64,000 bases of DNA from Symsagittifera roscoffensis (taxonomy: Eukaryota; Xenacoelomorpha; Acoela; Convolutidae): NCBI RefSeq assembly GCF_963678635.1, contig NC_087069.1:44532688-44596687 (forward strand). Direction: 5' to 3'. Numbering within the stretch: position 1 is the first letter of the stretch; every line of letters begins with the position of its first letter. Shown piece after piece: positions 35,756 to 44,100 of this stretch. The notes beneath the pieces are model-generated. The model was not told where the DNA came from, ran no database searches, and was given only the letters and a program-made list of their open reading frames with translations. Position numbers and translations under genes: made by a program.

Positions 35756-36765
35756 AGCGGGAACTGTGCGAAGCGCCAGTGCTGGGCATGCCTACAGAAA
35801 AGGGCATGTATGTTCTCGACACAGACGCATCGGTGGTGGCCATCTCAGGAATCTTGCATCAAGAGCAAGAATGGAACGGAAGAACAGTTCTCCGTCCCAT
35901 TGCATACGGCAGCAAAGTCTTGAGTGACACAGAGATGAAATATGGCGCACCAAAAGCAAAAATGTTTGCAGTAGTCACCTTCGTGGAGAAGTACCGTGCA
36001 TACTTGGGGAGCGCTCCCTTCAACTTACGCGTGGACAACAGAGCGTTATCCTGGTTGAAGACCTACTCGATGGATCAGAGTTATATTGGTAGATGGATAG
36101 TAAGACTGGATGGCTACCATATGATAATTGAACATAGGATGCGTGATAAACACCAGAATGCTGACAGCCCCAGCAAGAAAACTGAGTTCTATGAAATATT
36201 GGAGCAGAAACAGGCCAATCAGGCGGAAATAAAGGAGGGATTCTCGTTTCTGGACAAAGAAACTTATGAAGCGCTTCCCTTTACGAGATGGTTGGATAAG
36301 TCTGGACATCCAATTCCAGGGCACCCTGAGCTACCTGTAGAGAAAGCAGCCGAGATAAAGATCCTGTCCAAGGAGGACCCGGTCCCCTTGGATTTGTTGC
36401 TGCGCTCGAACCTGGTCCAGCAAGAACTCTCTCGCATGAATATAAACAGCCTCTTCTCATTATTGGATAAAACGGTACAAGTCACACCACAAGTGATGCG
36501 GATGCTGGGTGGATTGTTAGAAAGAGAAGTGACCAGAGATGACCCCGAGTGGACAGCAGCAGTGGCATCGCTAACAGTCAGGGAGAAGGTGAAGATCATG
36601 CCGTCCAGACGACAGCACGAGGAGAACGAGAGGGATTGTAGGACAATAGTTCAGCAACTAGTATCCTCAATACCCCCAAGAGATTTTAACCAATACATCT
36701 TACGGACAGAAAGAACAGGGGAGCAGCAAGCGAAAGAAAACCGTCACCTTTGTGGACCGGGATAA
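35737..36765 (+). CDS. pol: RNase H and connection domain of Pol
   Basis: The frame is open from 35596, but the Pol match starts near 35737 (AFENIKRELCE). RNase H marks are YVLDTDAS (first catalytic Asp near 35818), LRVDNRALSWL (third Asp) and the final DKHQNAD block. The second acidic residue, expected Glu in the motif before FAVV, reads Lys (PKAKMFAVV, near 35958-35961). That change should disable RNA cleavage. The region after ~36180 is a long helical connector towards integrase with no motif I know. The frame ends at TAA near 36763. The polyprotein match moves to another frame around 36690-36720. Confidence 0.88.
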   Translation, partial: VAFENIKRELCEAPVLGMPTEKGMYVLDTDASVVAISGILHQEQEWNGRTVLRPIAYGSKVLSDTEMKYGAPKAKMFAVVTFVEKYRAYLGSAPFNLRVDNRALSWLKTYSMDQSYIGRWIVRLDGYHMIIEHRMRDKHQNADSPSKKTEFYEILEQKQANQAEIKEGFSFLDKETYEALPFTRWLDKSGHPIPGHPELPVEKAAEIKILSKEDPVPLDLLLRSNLVQQELSRMNINSLFSLLDKTVQVTPQVMRMLGGLLEREVTRDDPEWTAAVASLTVREKVKIMPSRRQHEENERDCRTIVQQLVSSIPPRDFNQYILRTERTGEQQAKENRHLCGPG

Positions 36766-36862
36766 AGAGGGTGAAGAGATAGAACAAAATCTGCTGCAGG
36801 ACTATTTGTCCGGGGAGACGGATGATGAAAAGAACCAGCGATCACAAGATCAACACCCGTGA
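36722..36862 (+). CDS. pol: Short Pol linker segment with first LSGE repeat
   Basis: This stretch in frame with the integrase ORF reads as acidic, hydrophilic linker (VTFVDRDKEG, then DYLSGETDDEK) and ends at TGA (36860-36862). It is too short to stand alone. Its frame and composition place it as the bridge between RNase H and integrase. It contains the first of three copies of TTTGTCCGGGGAG (36805-36817), each encoding Leu-Ser-Gly-Glu. Confidence 0.65.
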   Translation, partial: SSKRKKTVTFVDRDKEGEEIEQNLLQDYLSGETDDEKNQRSQDQHP

Positions 36863-36949
36863 CAAGGAAATTTGTCCGGGGAGTCTGAGATAAACGAGAA
36901 AATTCCTGATGAGAAACAGGACCTAGAGAACAAGGTTTTGTCCGGGGAG
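36805..36949 (+). repeat. Three PPT-like 13-mers at exact 66-bp spacing
   Basis: TTTGTCCGGGGAG occurs at 36805-36817, 36871-36883 and 36937-36949, spaced exactly 66 bp (22 codons) apart, each encoding LSGE. The intervening 53 bases are only weakly alike. The last 11 bases (TGTCCGGGGAG) are identical to the sequence ending two bases before the 3' LTR (49612-49622). A one-mismatch copy, TTTGTCCGGAGAG, is at 39423-39435. They may be protein repeats, or extra plus-strand priming sites like the central tract of lentiviruses. Confidence 0.8.
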
Positions 36950-38197
36950 TTCAGATGGATGCGAAGAAAGCACAGACATGATCTGGAGGAGAGCGCAGTC
37001 TCCAGCACAACCTCTTCGACGGATGATGATTCCCGAAACTCAGGAATGGACACCTATTCAGACAGGAACTCGAGTTCGGGATCCGAACTGTCAGAACTAG
37101 CGATACACACGCTACTAGTGGAAACTCGGGCAAGGGACCTGGACAGAGAAGTGTACCAGGATCCTCACAGTGATCGCAACCTAATACCAAGCGAAAGAGT
37201 CTTTGACAACGCAGCGGATGACTTAGAAACGATAGCGGTATCGAAACGCTCGATAAGCCTGTTGCCTCAGAAAGCGGTAGTCAGGACTGATCTTCTGCCG
37301 TTTGAACAAGAAACACAACCGTTGGCCAAGATTTGGTGCGTTAAGATGGAAGAAGACACACATCAGCCCAACGAGCTGAATAGTCAGATGAGGGTCATGA
37401 AGACGTACTTGAAGGCGAGATACAGACTCTCGGACCTTCTAAGGGCGCAAAGAAATGATCGCATGACAAGCAACCTGAAAAGGTGGATCGAGAATGGTTC
37501 TCCGGATAAAGGGGACCTCGAGGAAGATAGTTATCGCATCCTGAGACAATACTTCATGCAGAAGGAAGGGAGGTTATATTTGAACAAGGACGGGATTGTG
37601 GCTTGCAAAAGAAGGGAGGAAGACAGAGTCCTATACAAGTATAACGCGATAGTGTTACCGCAACTCTATCAGACAGAACTATTATTCAGGTCACATGATC
37701 AGATGGGCCATCAGGGGATCGACAAAGTATATCAGAGGATCCTGAAGCGCTTTGAGTGGCCTGGGATGAAAAAGGCATGCGAGAAATGGGTAACAGCATG
37801 TCTGTCATGCCAACAGGTCAAGGATCCAAGGAAGTTGCGATTTCCTTTACAATCGATCGAGTCGTCTGAATTCAACGAGGTGGTGCAAATAGATCACCAA
37901 AAGATATGCATGACAGACAATGGTTATAATCAGGTGCTGGTCATGATAGATCATTTCACGAAGTATGCAGAGGCCGTGCCCTGCATAACTGCCTCGGCGG
38001 AAGAGACATGCGACCACCTGATCAATACGTGGATAGCAAGACATGGTTGTCCGATGACGTTTCAATCGGATAATGGAGCAGCTTTCGTAGGAGAGCTTAC
38101 GAAAGAGCTTATGAGACGCTCACAGGTCGCTCAGGCTCACTCCACGACATACCACCCTCAGACGAATGGCTTAGTGGAAGACAGAACAGGACGTTAG
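36863..38197 (+). CDS. pol: Integrase: zinc-binding and catalytic core
   Basis: Residues are counted from the ATG at 36872. Residues 1-130 are an acidic Ser/Asp-rich linker. The HHCC zinc-binding domain has H275, H280, C310 and C313. The catalytic core has D341 (VVQIDHQ), D400 (FQSDNGAAF) and E436 (TNGLVED), with the typical 35-residue gap between the last two. This enzyme inserts the cDNA into host DNA. The ORF is preceded by TGA (36860-36862) in the same frame. It ends at a TAG (38195-38197) a few codons after the catalytic Glu, and the match resumes in the next frame from about 38180. All catalytic residues are intact even though the ORF is broken. Confidence 0.94.
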   Translation, partial: QGNLSGESEINEKIPDEKQDLENKVLSGEFRWMRRKHRHDLEESAVSSTTSSTDDDSRNSGMDTYSDRNSSSGSELSELAIHTLLVETRARDLDREVYQDPHSDRNLIPSERVFDNAADDLETIAVSKRSISLLPQKAVVRTDLLPFEQETQPLAKIWCVKMEEDTHQPNELNSQMRVMKTYLKARYRLSDLLRAQRNDRMTSNLKRWIENGSPDKGDLEEDSYRILRQYFMQKEGRLYLNKDGIVACKRREEDRVLYKYNAIVLPQLYQTELLFRSHDQMGHQGIDKVYQRILKRFEWPGMKKACEKWVTACLSCQQVKDPRKLRFPLQSIESSEFNEVVQIDHQKICMTDNGYNQVLVMIDHFTKYAEAVPCITASAEETCDHLINTWIARHGCPMTFQSDNGAAFVGELTKELMRRSQVAQAHSTTYHPQTNGLVEDRTGR

Positions 38198-38610
38198 TGT
38201 CGATGCTGAGAGTATATTGTTCCAGGTACATGACCGATTGGGACAGATACCTTCCACAGGTGATGGGAGCATATAACAGCACGCAACACTCCACCACTGG
38301 AGTCAGTCCACACATGATGCTAACTGGACACGAAAAGTCTTTACCCTTAACCTTCTTCTACCCAGAATATGAGGGAAAGAAAACGTCCCCACAGGTCTAC
38401 GTGAGGGATGTGATCAGACGCCAACAGGAGCTGAACGATTTGTGTAGACGAAACACTCAGCAGGCACAGTCAAGGCAGAGGAAAAATTTCGACAAGAATG
38501 CAGCTGGTGCAAAGGCTTACTCGGTGGGAGACTACGTATGGGTATTTCAGAACGTTATACCACCGAAAGGGACAAAAAAGCTCCTAAAAAGTGGAGGGGA
38601 CCCTTCATGA
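38197..38610 (+). CDS. pol: Integrase C-terminal part
   Basis: This is the continuation of integrase in a shifted frame. It contains MGAYNSTQHSTTGVSPHMML, the helical end of the gypsy integrase core, followed by a Gln/Arg-rich helix. It ends with AYSVGDYVWVF, the start of the SH3-like DNA-binding domain common to this clade. The frame fails in an A-run near 38583-38590. The rest of the SH3-like domain (GPFMITEV, then a TAG, then YRLSTGRAAHYENIKPH) lies in the frame that leads to the next ORF. No chromodomain is seen. Confidence 0.88.
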   Translation: MSMLRVYCSRYMTDWDRYLPQVMGAYNSTQHSTTGVSPHMMLTGHEKSLPLTFFYPEYEGKKTSPQVYVRDVIRRQQELNDLCRRNTQQAQSRQRKNFDKNAAGAKAYSVGDYVWVFQNVIPPKGTKKLLKSGGDPS

Positions 38611-38630
38611 TTACAGAGGTGCACCAGTAG

Positions 38631-39731
38631 GGACGCTTTTATAGACTGAGTACTGGCCGAGCCGCCCACTACGAGAATATCAAGCCACACAATCCATCGA
38701 CAGAAGACTGGTGTATACCTGCAGACATGGAAGAAGGGGATTATCTAATGATGAACCCTGCTTGTGAGGTCAATGAAAAAGGCACCAGGGAGAAGAACGA
38801 TGGAAACGAAGTCGTAGAGGAAGGTACGGATACACCGCTGGACCTGGATCCAAACGAACAGATCGAAGCTGACGATGAAACCTTACCCTACGCAGAGGAA
38901 GATTGGCAGGATCCCGAACAGATAGAGGTTCCCAAGAACTTGGAACCGGATCTTCCGTTCACCATACAGACTCGTCAGAAGGATGGGATGAGACCAAGAA
39001 AGAAATACAATCCTTACGGTGACAACTTTGTAGTGGATAGGATAGCTCTAAAGAAGATAGTGGAGGAAGTAGTGGGTCTAGAGGAAATAACTGTGTCACA
39101 AGACATTGACATAGTCGATGATCACGACGATGAGTGGGTTGACGACTGGTCGAAACCCGAGATAGAATTCGACGATGAGCAACAGCAGTCATATGAACAA
39201 GACCTGACGAACCTGCGTGCCTTAGAGTGGCTGAATGAAACGACCTCGGATCCAGAGGAGACTAGCGTCACGATTCAAGACGTAGATCGTGAAAGCATGA
39301 AATACATCAAGACTGAACGAGATGATCCTTCCTGGGCTGCCCAGGAAGGACGACTACTCATTCCAGCTTCTAACCTTGACTTGATACCCGGTATGCGATC
39401 GACGGGGACGTCGATGGATGTTTTTGTCCGGAGAGTGGGGGTAGTACTTACCCACACTGAAAACTTGATAATAAAAAAATTAAGAATAGCCAGAGAAACA
39501 GGAGACTTAGAAGCAGAAACAGGCGTAGAGCCTAAGAAACCTGACATAGGCAGGGTAGTTGAGTCATATTTTAACTTACCAAATGAATATTCAAGTAACA
39601 TAATACTAACAGACAGTGATTTCATACTCACAAACAGAACATGTGCGATAGCAATCACCGCAGACATGAGTTTTAGGACAGCGTTAGCGGCAGATTTTAA
39701 GAAAGAATACAAAAACGTGGAATTCCTTTAG
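38631..39731 (+). CDS. pol: Acidic C-terminal tail of Pol
   Basis: The frame reopens after a TAG (38628-38630) inside the integrase C-terminal domain and runs about 365 codons to TAG (39729-39731). The first 30 residues complete the integrase (ENIKPHNPSTEDW). The rest is a strongly acidic tail with runs such as DIVDDHDDEWVDDW, then a more structured end (residues ~230-365) with FVRRVGVVLTHTEN. Typical gypsy Pol proteins end soon after integrase, so this is an unusually long extension. I do not recognise a domain. It could be a separate mature protein cut off by the protease. Confidence 0.75.
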   Translation, partial: GRFYRLSTGRAAHYENIKPHNPSTEDWCIPADMEEGDYLMMNPACEVNEKGTREKNDGNEVVEEGTDTPLDLDPNEQIEADDETLPYAEEDWQDPEQIEVPKNLEPDLPFTIQTRQKDGMRPRKKYNPYGDNFVVDRIALKKIVEEVVGLEEITVSQDIDIVDDHDDEWVDDWSKPEIEFDDEQQQSYEQDLTNLRALEWLNETTSDPEETSVTIQDVDRESMKYIKTERDDPSWAAQEGRLLIPASNLDLIPGMRSTGTSMDVFVRRVGVVLTHTENLIIKKLRIARETGDLEAETGVEPKKPDIGRVVESYFNLPNEYSSNIILTDSDFILTNRTCAIAITADMSFRTALAADFKKEYKNVEFL

Positions 39732-40046
39732 AAGCAAAGACCAGGGATAGGGGGCGTAGCAGCCTTACCTCCGGCGACGTCGCAGATACCGGGAAAATAC
39801 TTGTGCTTCTTGGTAACGAGGGCGAGGGAGAAGCAGCACGTGGACCCAGAGAACCTAGTCTTGTCTTTGACGAGGCTGAGGGACTTCCTTGTCGAAATGG
39901 ACGTGAAGGAGCTCTCGCTTCCAGTGTACGATCCAAACAGAGGAAGACTGCATCCTCGGGAATTGTACGCGCTTGTACACGTGATATTCTCTGATACGAA
40001 CATACAAGTATATCTACACAAGAAATATTACTTAAGTATAGGCTGA
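39732..40046 (+). CDS. Possible final segment of Pol tail
   Basis: After the TAG at 39729 the same frame is open for about 104 more codons, to TGA (40044-40046). The composition is protein-like, with LRDFLVEMDVKELSLPVYD and ELYALVHVIFSD. It may be the original end of the Pol tail or a small independent ORF starting at the internal ATG 39801. GC content drops sharply right after it, which marks the end of the coding block. Function unknown. Confidence 0.5.
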   Translation, partial: KQRPGIGGVAALPPATSQIPGKYLCFLVTRAREKQHVDPENLVLSLTRLRDFLVEMDVKELSLPVYDPNRGRLHPRELYALVHVIFSDTNIQVYLHKKYYLSIG

Positions 40047-40437
40047 GTGATGTGCGAAAGAGTGTTAGGCCAAAGACTAAGTTGTATGTAATATGTGATA
40101 TGTGTGTTATGTTATGTTATGTGTTAGGTTATTAAGATCATGGGTAAGTAGGGGTTAGTGACCATGAACAACTAAATGACGATCTTGGGAATAGATCCAA
40201 AGTTTGGACTGTCCAATCTTAGGTCGAATTCCAAAATTTTAGAAACCAATTGATTTTAATAAATTTTAGGATAAATATCTTTTTATCCGAACTGTTTTTA
40301 AGCAAATTTTAACGATATATGTTAAGGTGAAACAGATAAGTGTGATATTCGTGATTTCTTTTCTAGATCCTGATTGATCATTTAAATTACTCACTTGAGT
40401 CAAAGAATCGAATCAAATCAAACTTGAAAAGAATAGA
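40047..40437 (+). other. AT-rich spacer between pol and the accessory genes
   Basis: This stretch has stops in all plus-strand frames and a run of ATGTTATGTT-type repeats near 40090-40130. A good splice-donor-like GGGTAAGTA lies at 40142-40150. A nematode-like acceptor, TTTCTTTTCTAG, ends at 40366, about 70 bases before the next start codon. It could hold an intron, a trans-splice acceptor or an internal promoter, any of which would let the downstream genes be expressed apart from Gag-Pol. Confidence 0.5.
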
Positions 40438-40710
40438 ATGGACAACTTCAACCTGGATGAATTGATGGACCTGGCAGAGGCATATGTAGGACCGATGATA
40501 GATGCGATCTATCGTCGGCTGATCGATCGAGACTTCGCTCTGGAGGACCCAGAGGTAGTCATGTTGCTGACCGCCCTGATCAACATCTTGGGGCGCGACA
40601 ACCGTGGGGACCGCCCCACGGAAGTCCTGATGATGGCAGCATATGGAGAAAGAGGAGTACTAGACCGCCCAAACATGAGAGTGATGAGGTGGAGAAACGG
40701 GGCTCTCTGA
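40438..40710 (+). CDS. Accessory ORF A: small acidic helical protein (90 aa)
   Basis: It starts at the first ATG after the AT-rich spacer, in a context (AATAGAATGG) preceded by a possible splice acceptor. The product is mostly helical and acidic, with LDELMDLAEAY and VVMLLTALINILG, and ends in a basic stretch. It ends at TGA (40708-40710). The same frame continues into ORF B, so A and B may once have been one gene. No known domain is recognised. Confidence 0.55.
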   Translation: MDNFNLDELMDLAEAYVGPMIDAIYRRLIDRDFALEDPEVVMLLTALINILGRDNRGDRPTEVLMMAAYGERGVLDRPNMRVMRWRNGAL

Positions 40711-40719
40711 GGGAGTGAC

Positions 40720-41193
40720 TTGGCGAATGAGCCTGGATTGGGAAGTTCTAGGACTTACCAACCAGGTGAGATGCCAATGCCCTCCAAGCCCAAACCTGGG
40801 TTGACGAGAATGCATCGGGAGATGAACAGCGAGGCGACCTCGTCTGGTTCACCACTGAGAGCAGCTGTGCCACCAAAAAGGGCGAAAGTAGCTCAGAAGG
40901 TTCAGACGAACCAAACCATACAAGATCTGGACGAGATGAACGATCAGCTGAGAAGTACGAAGAAGGAGCTGGACGAGATGACCAGAGGCATGCTCCAGAT
41001 GGAGGAAGATCGGGACATGTGGAGAAAGTTGTTTGAAGACTGCAACAAAAAGCAGGGTCAAGAGATTGAGCGCTTAAGGCAGGAATACAAAGAGCGATCG
41101 GAGCAGGTGGCGTTGACAACGGCCGTGGAGAAAGTGATACCTGCAGGGGATATTCCTCGTGGGCAGTCCCCGATGGAGCTCTTGACGCCTTGA
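40720..41193 (+). CDS. Accessory ORF B: coiled-coil protein with basic patch
   Basis: The frame runs on from ORF A and has no upstream ATG of its own; the first ATG lies near 40771. Residues ~1-50 (counted from 40720) are disordered and Pro/Ser-rich. PPKRAKVAQK (~51-60) resembles a nuclear localisation signal. Residues ~63-132 form a charged heptad-rich coiled coil (DEMNDQLRSTKKELDEM and on). It ends at TGA (41191-41193), three bases before the ATG of ORF C, again in the same frame. The layout of disordered basic head plus coiled coil resembles ORF1-type RNA-binding proteins and Gag heads, but this is only an analogy. Confidence 0.55.
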   Translation: MANEPGLGSSRTYQPGEMPMPSKPKPGLTRMHREMNSEATSSGSPLRAAVPPKRAKVAQKVQTNQTIQDLDEMNDQLRSTKKELDEMTRGMLQMEEDRDMWRKLFEDCNKKQGQEIERLRQEYKERSEQVALTTAVEKVIPAGDIPRGQSPMELLTP

Positions 41194-41196
41194 GAA

Positions 41197-44100
41197 ATGA
41201 GTCAAACAACGGAGACACGGCTCCCAGCAGAGACAAATCGAGTAACAATCCCGGATCCTAGTGACACCTTGGGTGATCCCGTCGTAGAGCAGACAGTAAG
41301 GAAGCTGATAGAAACAGCTGGACGACTGGTCGCTAACAAGAATGCGCCAGGTTCCGGGGTGACTGCACCCTATGGAACGATTGACGATACGGGCAGAGTA
41401 CAAATCTCCCAGACCGTGATCAGACAAGGACGAAAGATGCCAGTGAAGAAAGTGTCTCGCATAATAGACGTGCAGAAGAATAATCGATTGAAATACAATT
41501 TCACGGGAGTTCCGGAGACAGATCCGAGGGCCTGCTTCAATCGAGCTACCTGGAGCCCGGCTGTGAACCTGCAGCAACCACCACTCGGGACATCTCATCT
41601 GATATTGGGAGACAGCTTAGTCAGAGTGCTGTCGAATTTGAGGACCTCGTGGGTCACCACGGTGATGGCCTTTGGAGGCGCGACGATAGCCCAATTATAT
41701 CGGATGGTGGAACTGATGAATCCAGGGAAGATTCCCAATGTGATGATCTTAGTTGGGACGAATGACATCTGCAGAGGTTCAGACGAGCAGGAAGCACTGT
41801 GGGAGTCAATGATGGTGTGTTTGTTTACGACCCTCTGGCAGAAATTCAGTTGCGCGGTACTGACCGTTTGCACTGTGCCAATGAATACGAGAAGCCTGAC
41901 AGCATCAGGAAGAAGGCACAACGATGGAGTTATAAGATGGAACAACATCTTGAGGAACCTAGCAAGTCGAAATGCCGGAAGAATGATCCTCATGGACATC
42001 GAACATGAGTTGAGAGCCATGGATCAGGCCAGACTGACCACGGATGGCATCCACTTCGACAGTATGGAAGGACAAGCTTGGTTGAATCGAGTCTTCCAAG
42101 AGCGGTTGGACGAGCTGGAAGCAGAACTCTTTGACACAGGAGTGCTGAAGGAAGAAGGAACAGTGAGTGACGCGGTGATTACCACCTTTGTGCCTCCTAG
42201 CTTGGAAACACGCTTGGGTACGGTTCCGGCCGTCACGAATTACCGGCAACAAAGCTCCAGCGAGCCAGGTCGAAGAACAGACGTACAGGATCGATTGGGA
42301 GAAGCACCGATGAGGAGGACTATTCATCCTAGGAGAAGAATAGGACCTGTCAACCCTATCGAAGAGACAGCAGGCACATCTAGATCGGACACTATATCGG
42401 AGACGACGAGTACCAGTCGAGAGGAGAGACCGAGCAGAGGCTCATTGATGTGGTCGCGATCCATACCGTCTCCCTGGCATATATACAAAGACGAACTAAT
42501 GAAGCTGGATCTCCAGAGAGTAAGCTTCATCGAAGATGCAAGAAGGATGCTGAATGGAGCGATGCTATCCGTCAGCAGATTGTACTCGATAACCGGCGTA
42601 GACTGGTTGATAGCCGCTAGCATAAATTTCAGCTCCACGACGGCCTTGAGATTTGCTGACTTGGAGGCACTGCCCTCTAACAACACGATGGGACCAGTGA
42701 ATGCAAGACCGTTGCAAGATGTGAGGTTGAACCATGATGAGGGGAATCGTGAAGAGAGACCAGGAAGATTCCTGACGACGAGAGCGCCGCTTGGACAACA
42801 CGTGAAGATGTTCAGGCAGCTGACGACACCCCCTGGTCATGTAAAGGAGAGAGTGTACCCAAAACTAGTGAACCAAGATGGTGATGCCCAGAGATATGGC
42901 GGATTGACAGCGATAAAGAGAGATGAGACCATCTTCTCCGCCTATGACAAAGCAGAGATGAGGAAGGCCAAGATTATGGTAGTAGCGAATTCAGAGTTCG
43001 TGTACACCTCCAAGTCTTTGTTTTGGCCGGACGTCATAATGCTGGCAGCGGTCGACCTAGACCTATTGCAATCAGTATCTTTGGCTATAGGGGTACAAAG
43101 GCAGACGGACATGAACCCAATTACGATTGTGTTTGCTGGCATCAATGACCATCTACACAGCAGAGGTTTTCTGAGCAGGCTCAGAGATCCTACAACAGCA
43201 GAGAATGCAGTATGGCCAGCGATAAAAGACATCCTGCAGTCGATGGGTGAAGTGGTGGATGCAACGAAGGAGGGGTCATTCAATAAAGTGGCATTGAGAG
43301 TAGTATTTGCGTTGTGTCCGGGATATGCACATCTCCCGGATGGACTGAAATTCGTGTATGCAATTGTGGCCTTACTCTCGGAAGGAAAATATGATGTGAT
43401 CATATCAGCCCCGAATCGCATGATAGAAATGGAGAATCTGAGGTCACTTAAGGCTGAACTGCCTGCAGTATGGTCAGATATCTCAAACGCGATGAGAGGA
43501 TTCAAGGACCACGCGCTACACATGTTAGTGTTGGATGAAGTGCTGGGGTTGGAACTGTCCAATTTCAGTCGACAACTCAAACTGAAACCGGGAATAGACG
43601 ACGACCATCGAGTGATCACGGCGATGTCCAACGACTTATGGTTCCGAGCAATGGAAGTGGCAAGTGAAGACACCAGAAGACAAAATTCACTAGAGACGAG
43701 AGCTCATCCGGAGGCGATGGTTCTGAGAACCAAGCCGGAGGCCAACCAGTGGCTACACCTGAACCCTAGGGTAGCGGCATTGGGTGCAGATGCTTTTCAG
43801 CAAGGCCCCGTAATGATCACGAAGATACATGCCTACTTGTTGAAGGAGGTGAACCTGGCGGAAAATGCCGGAGAAAAGACCGCTGAGTTTGTGAACAGAA
43901 TGTGTCAGATTACTCTGGAAACCTTCTGGACCCAGGAAGTGAAAAGACAGGAGGGCTTTGAAAGGACAGACAGCATGCTAGAAGGGTTGGGAGCCGGATG
44001 GACCGCGTCCTTCTTGGCAAAAGTTTACCCAAAAGTCTCGCACTATTTGATAAAGGAATTCCTCCAAGCAGTAGTGAAAGTATCGATAGTGGAACTAATA

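Noticed and set aside
31094-39731. Programmed stop readthrough at the six in-frame stops of gag-pol
   Set aside because: Contexts differ at each stop, both TAG and TGA are used, and frameshifts are also present. Decay explains them more simply, though it stays testable with other copies.
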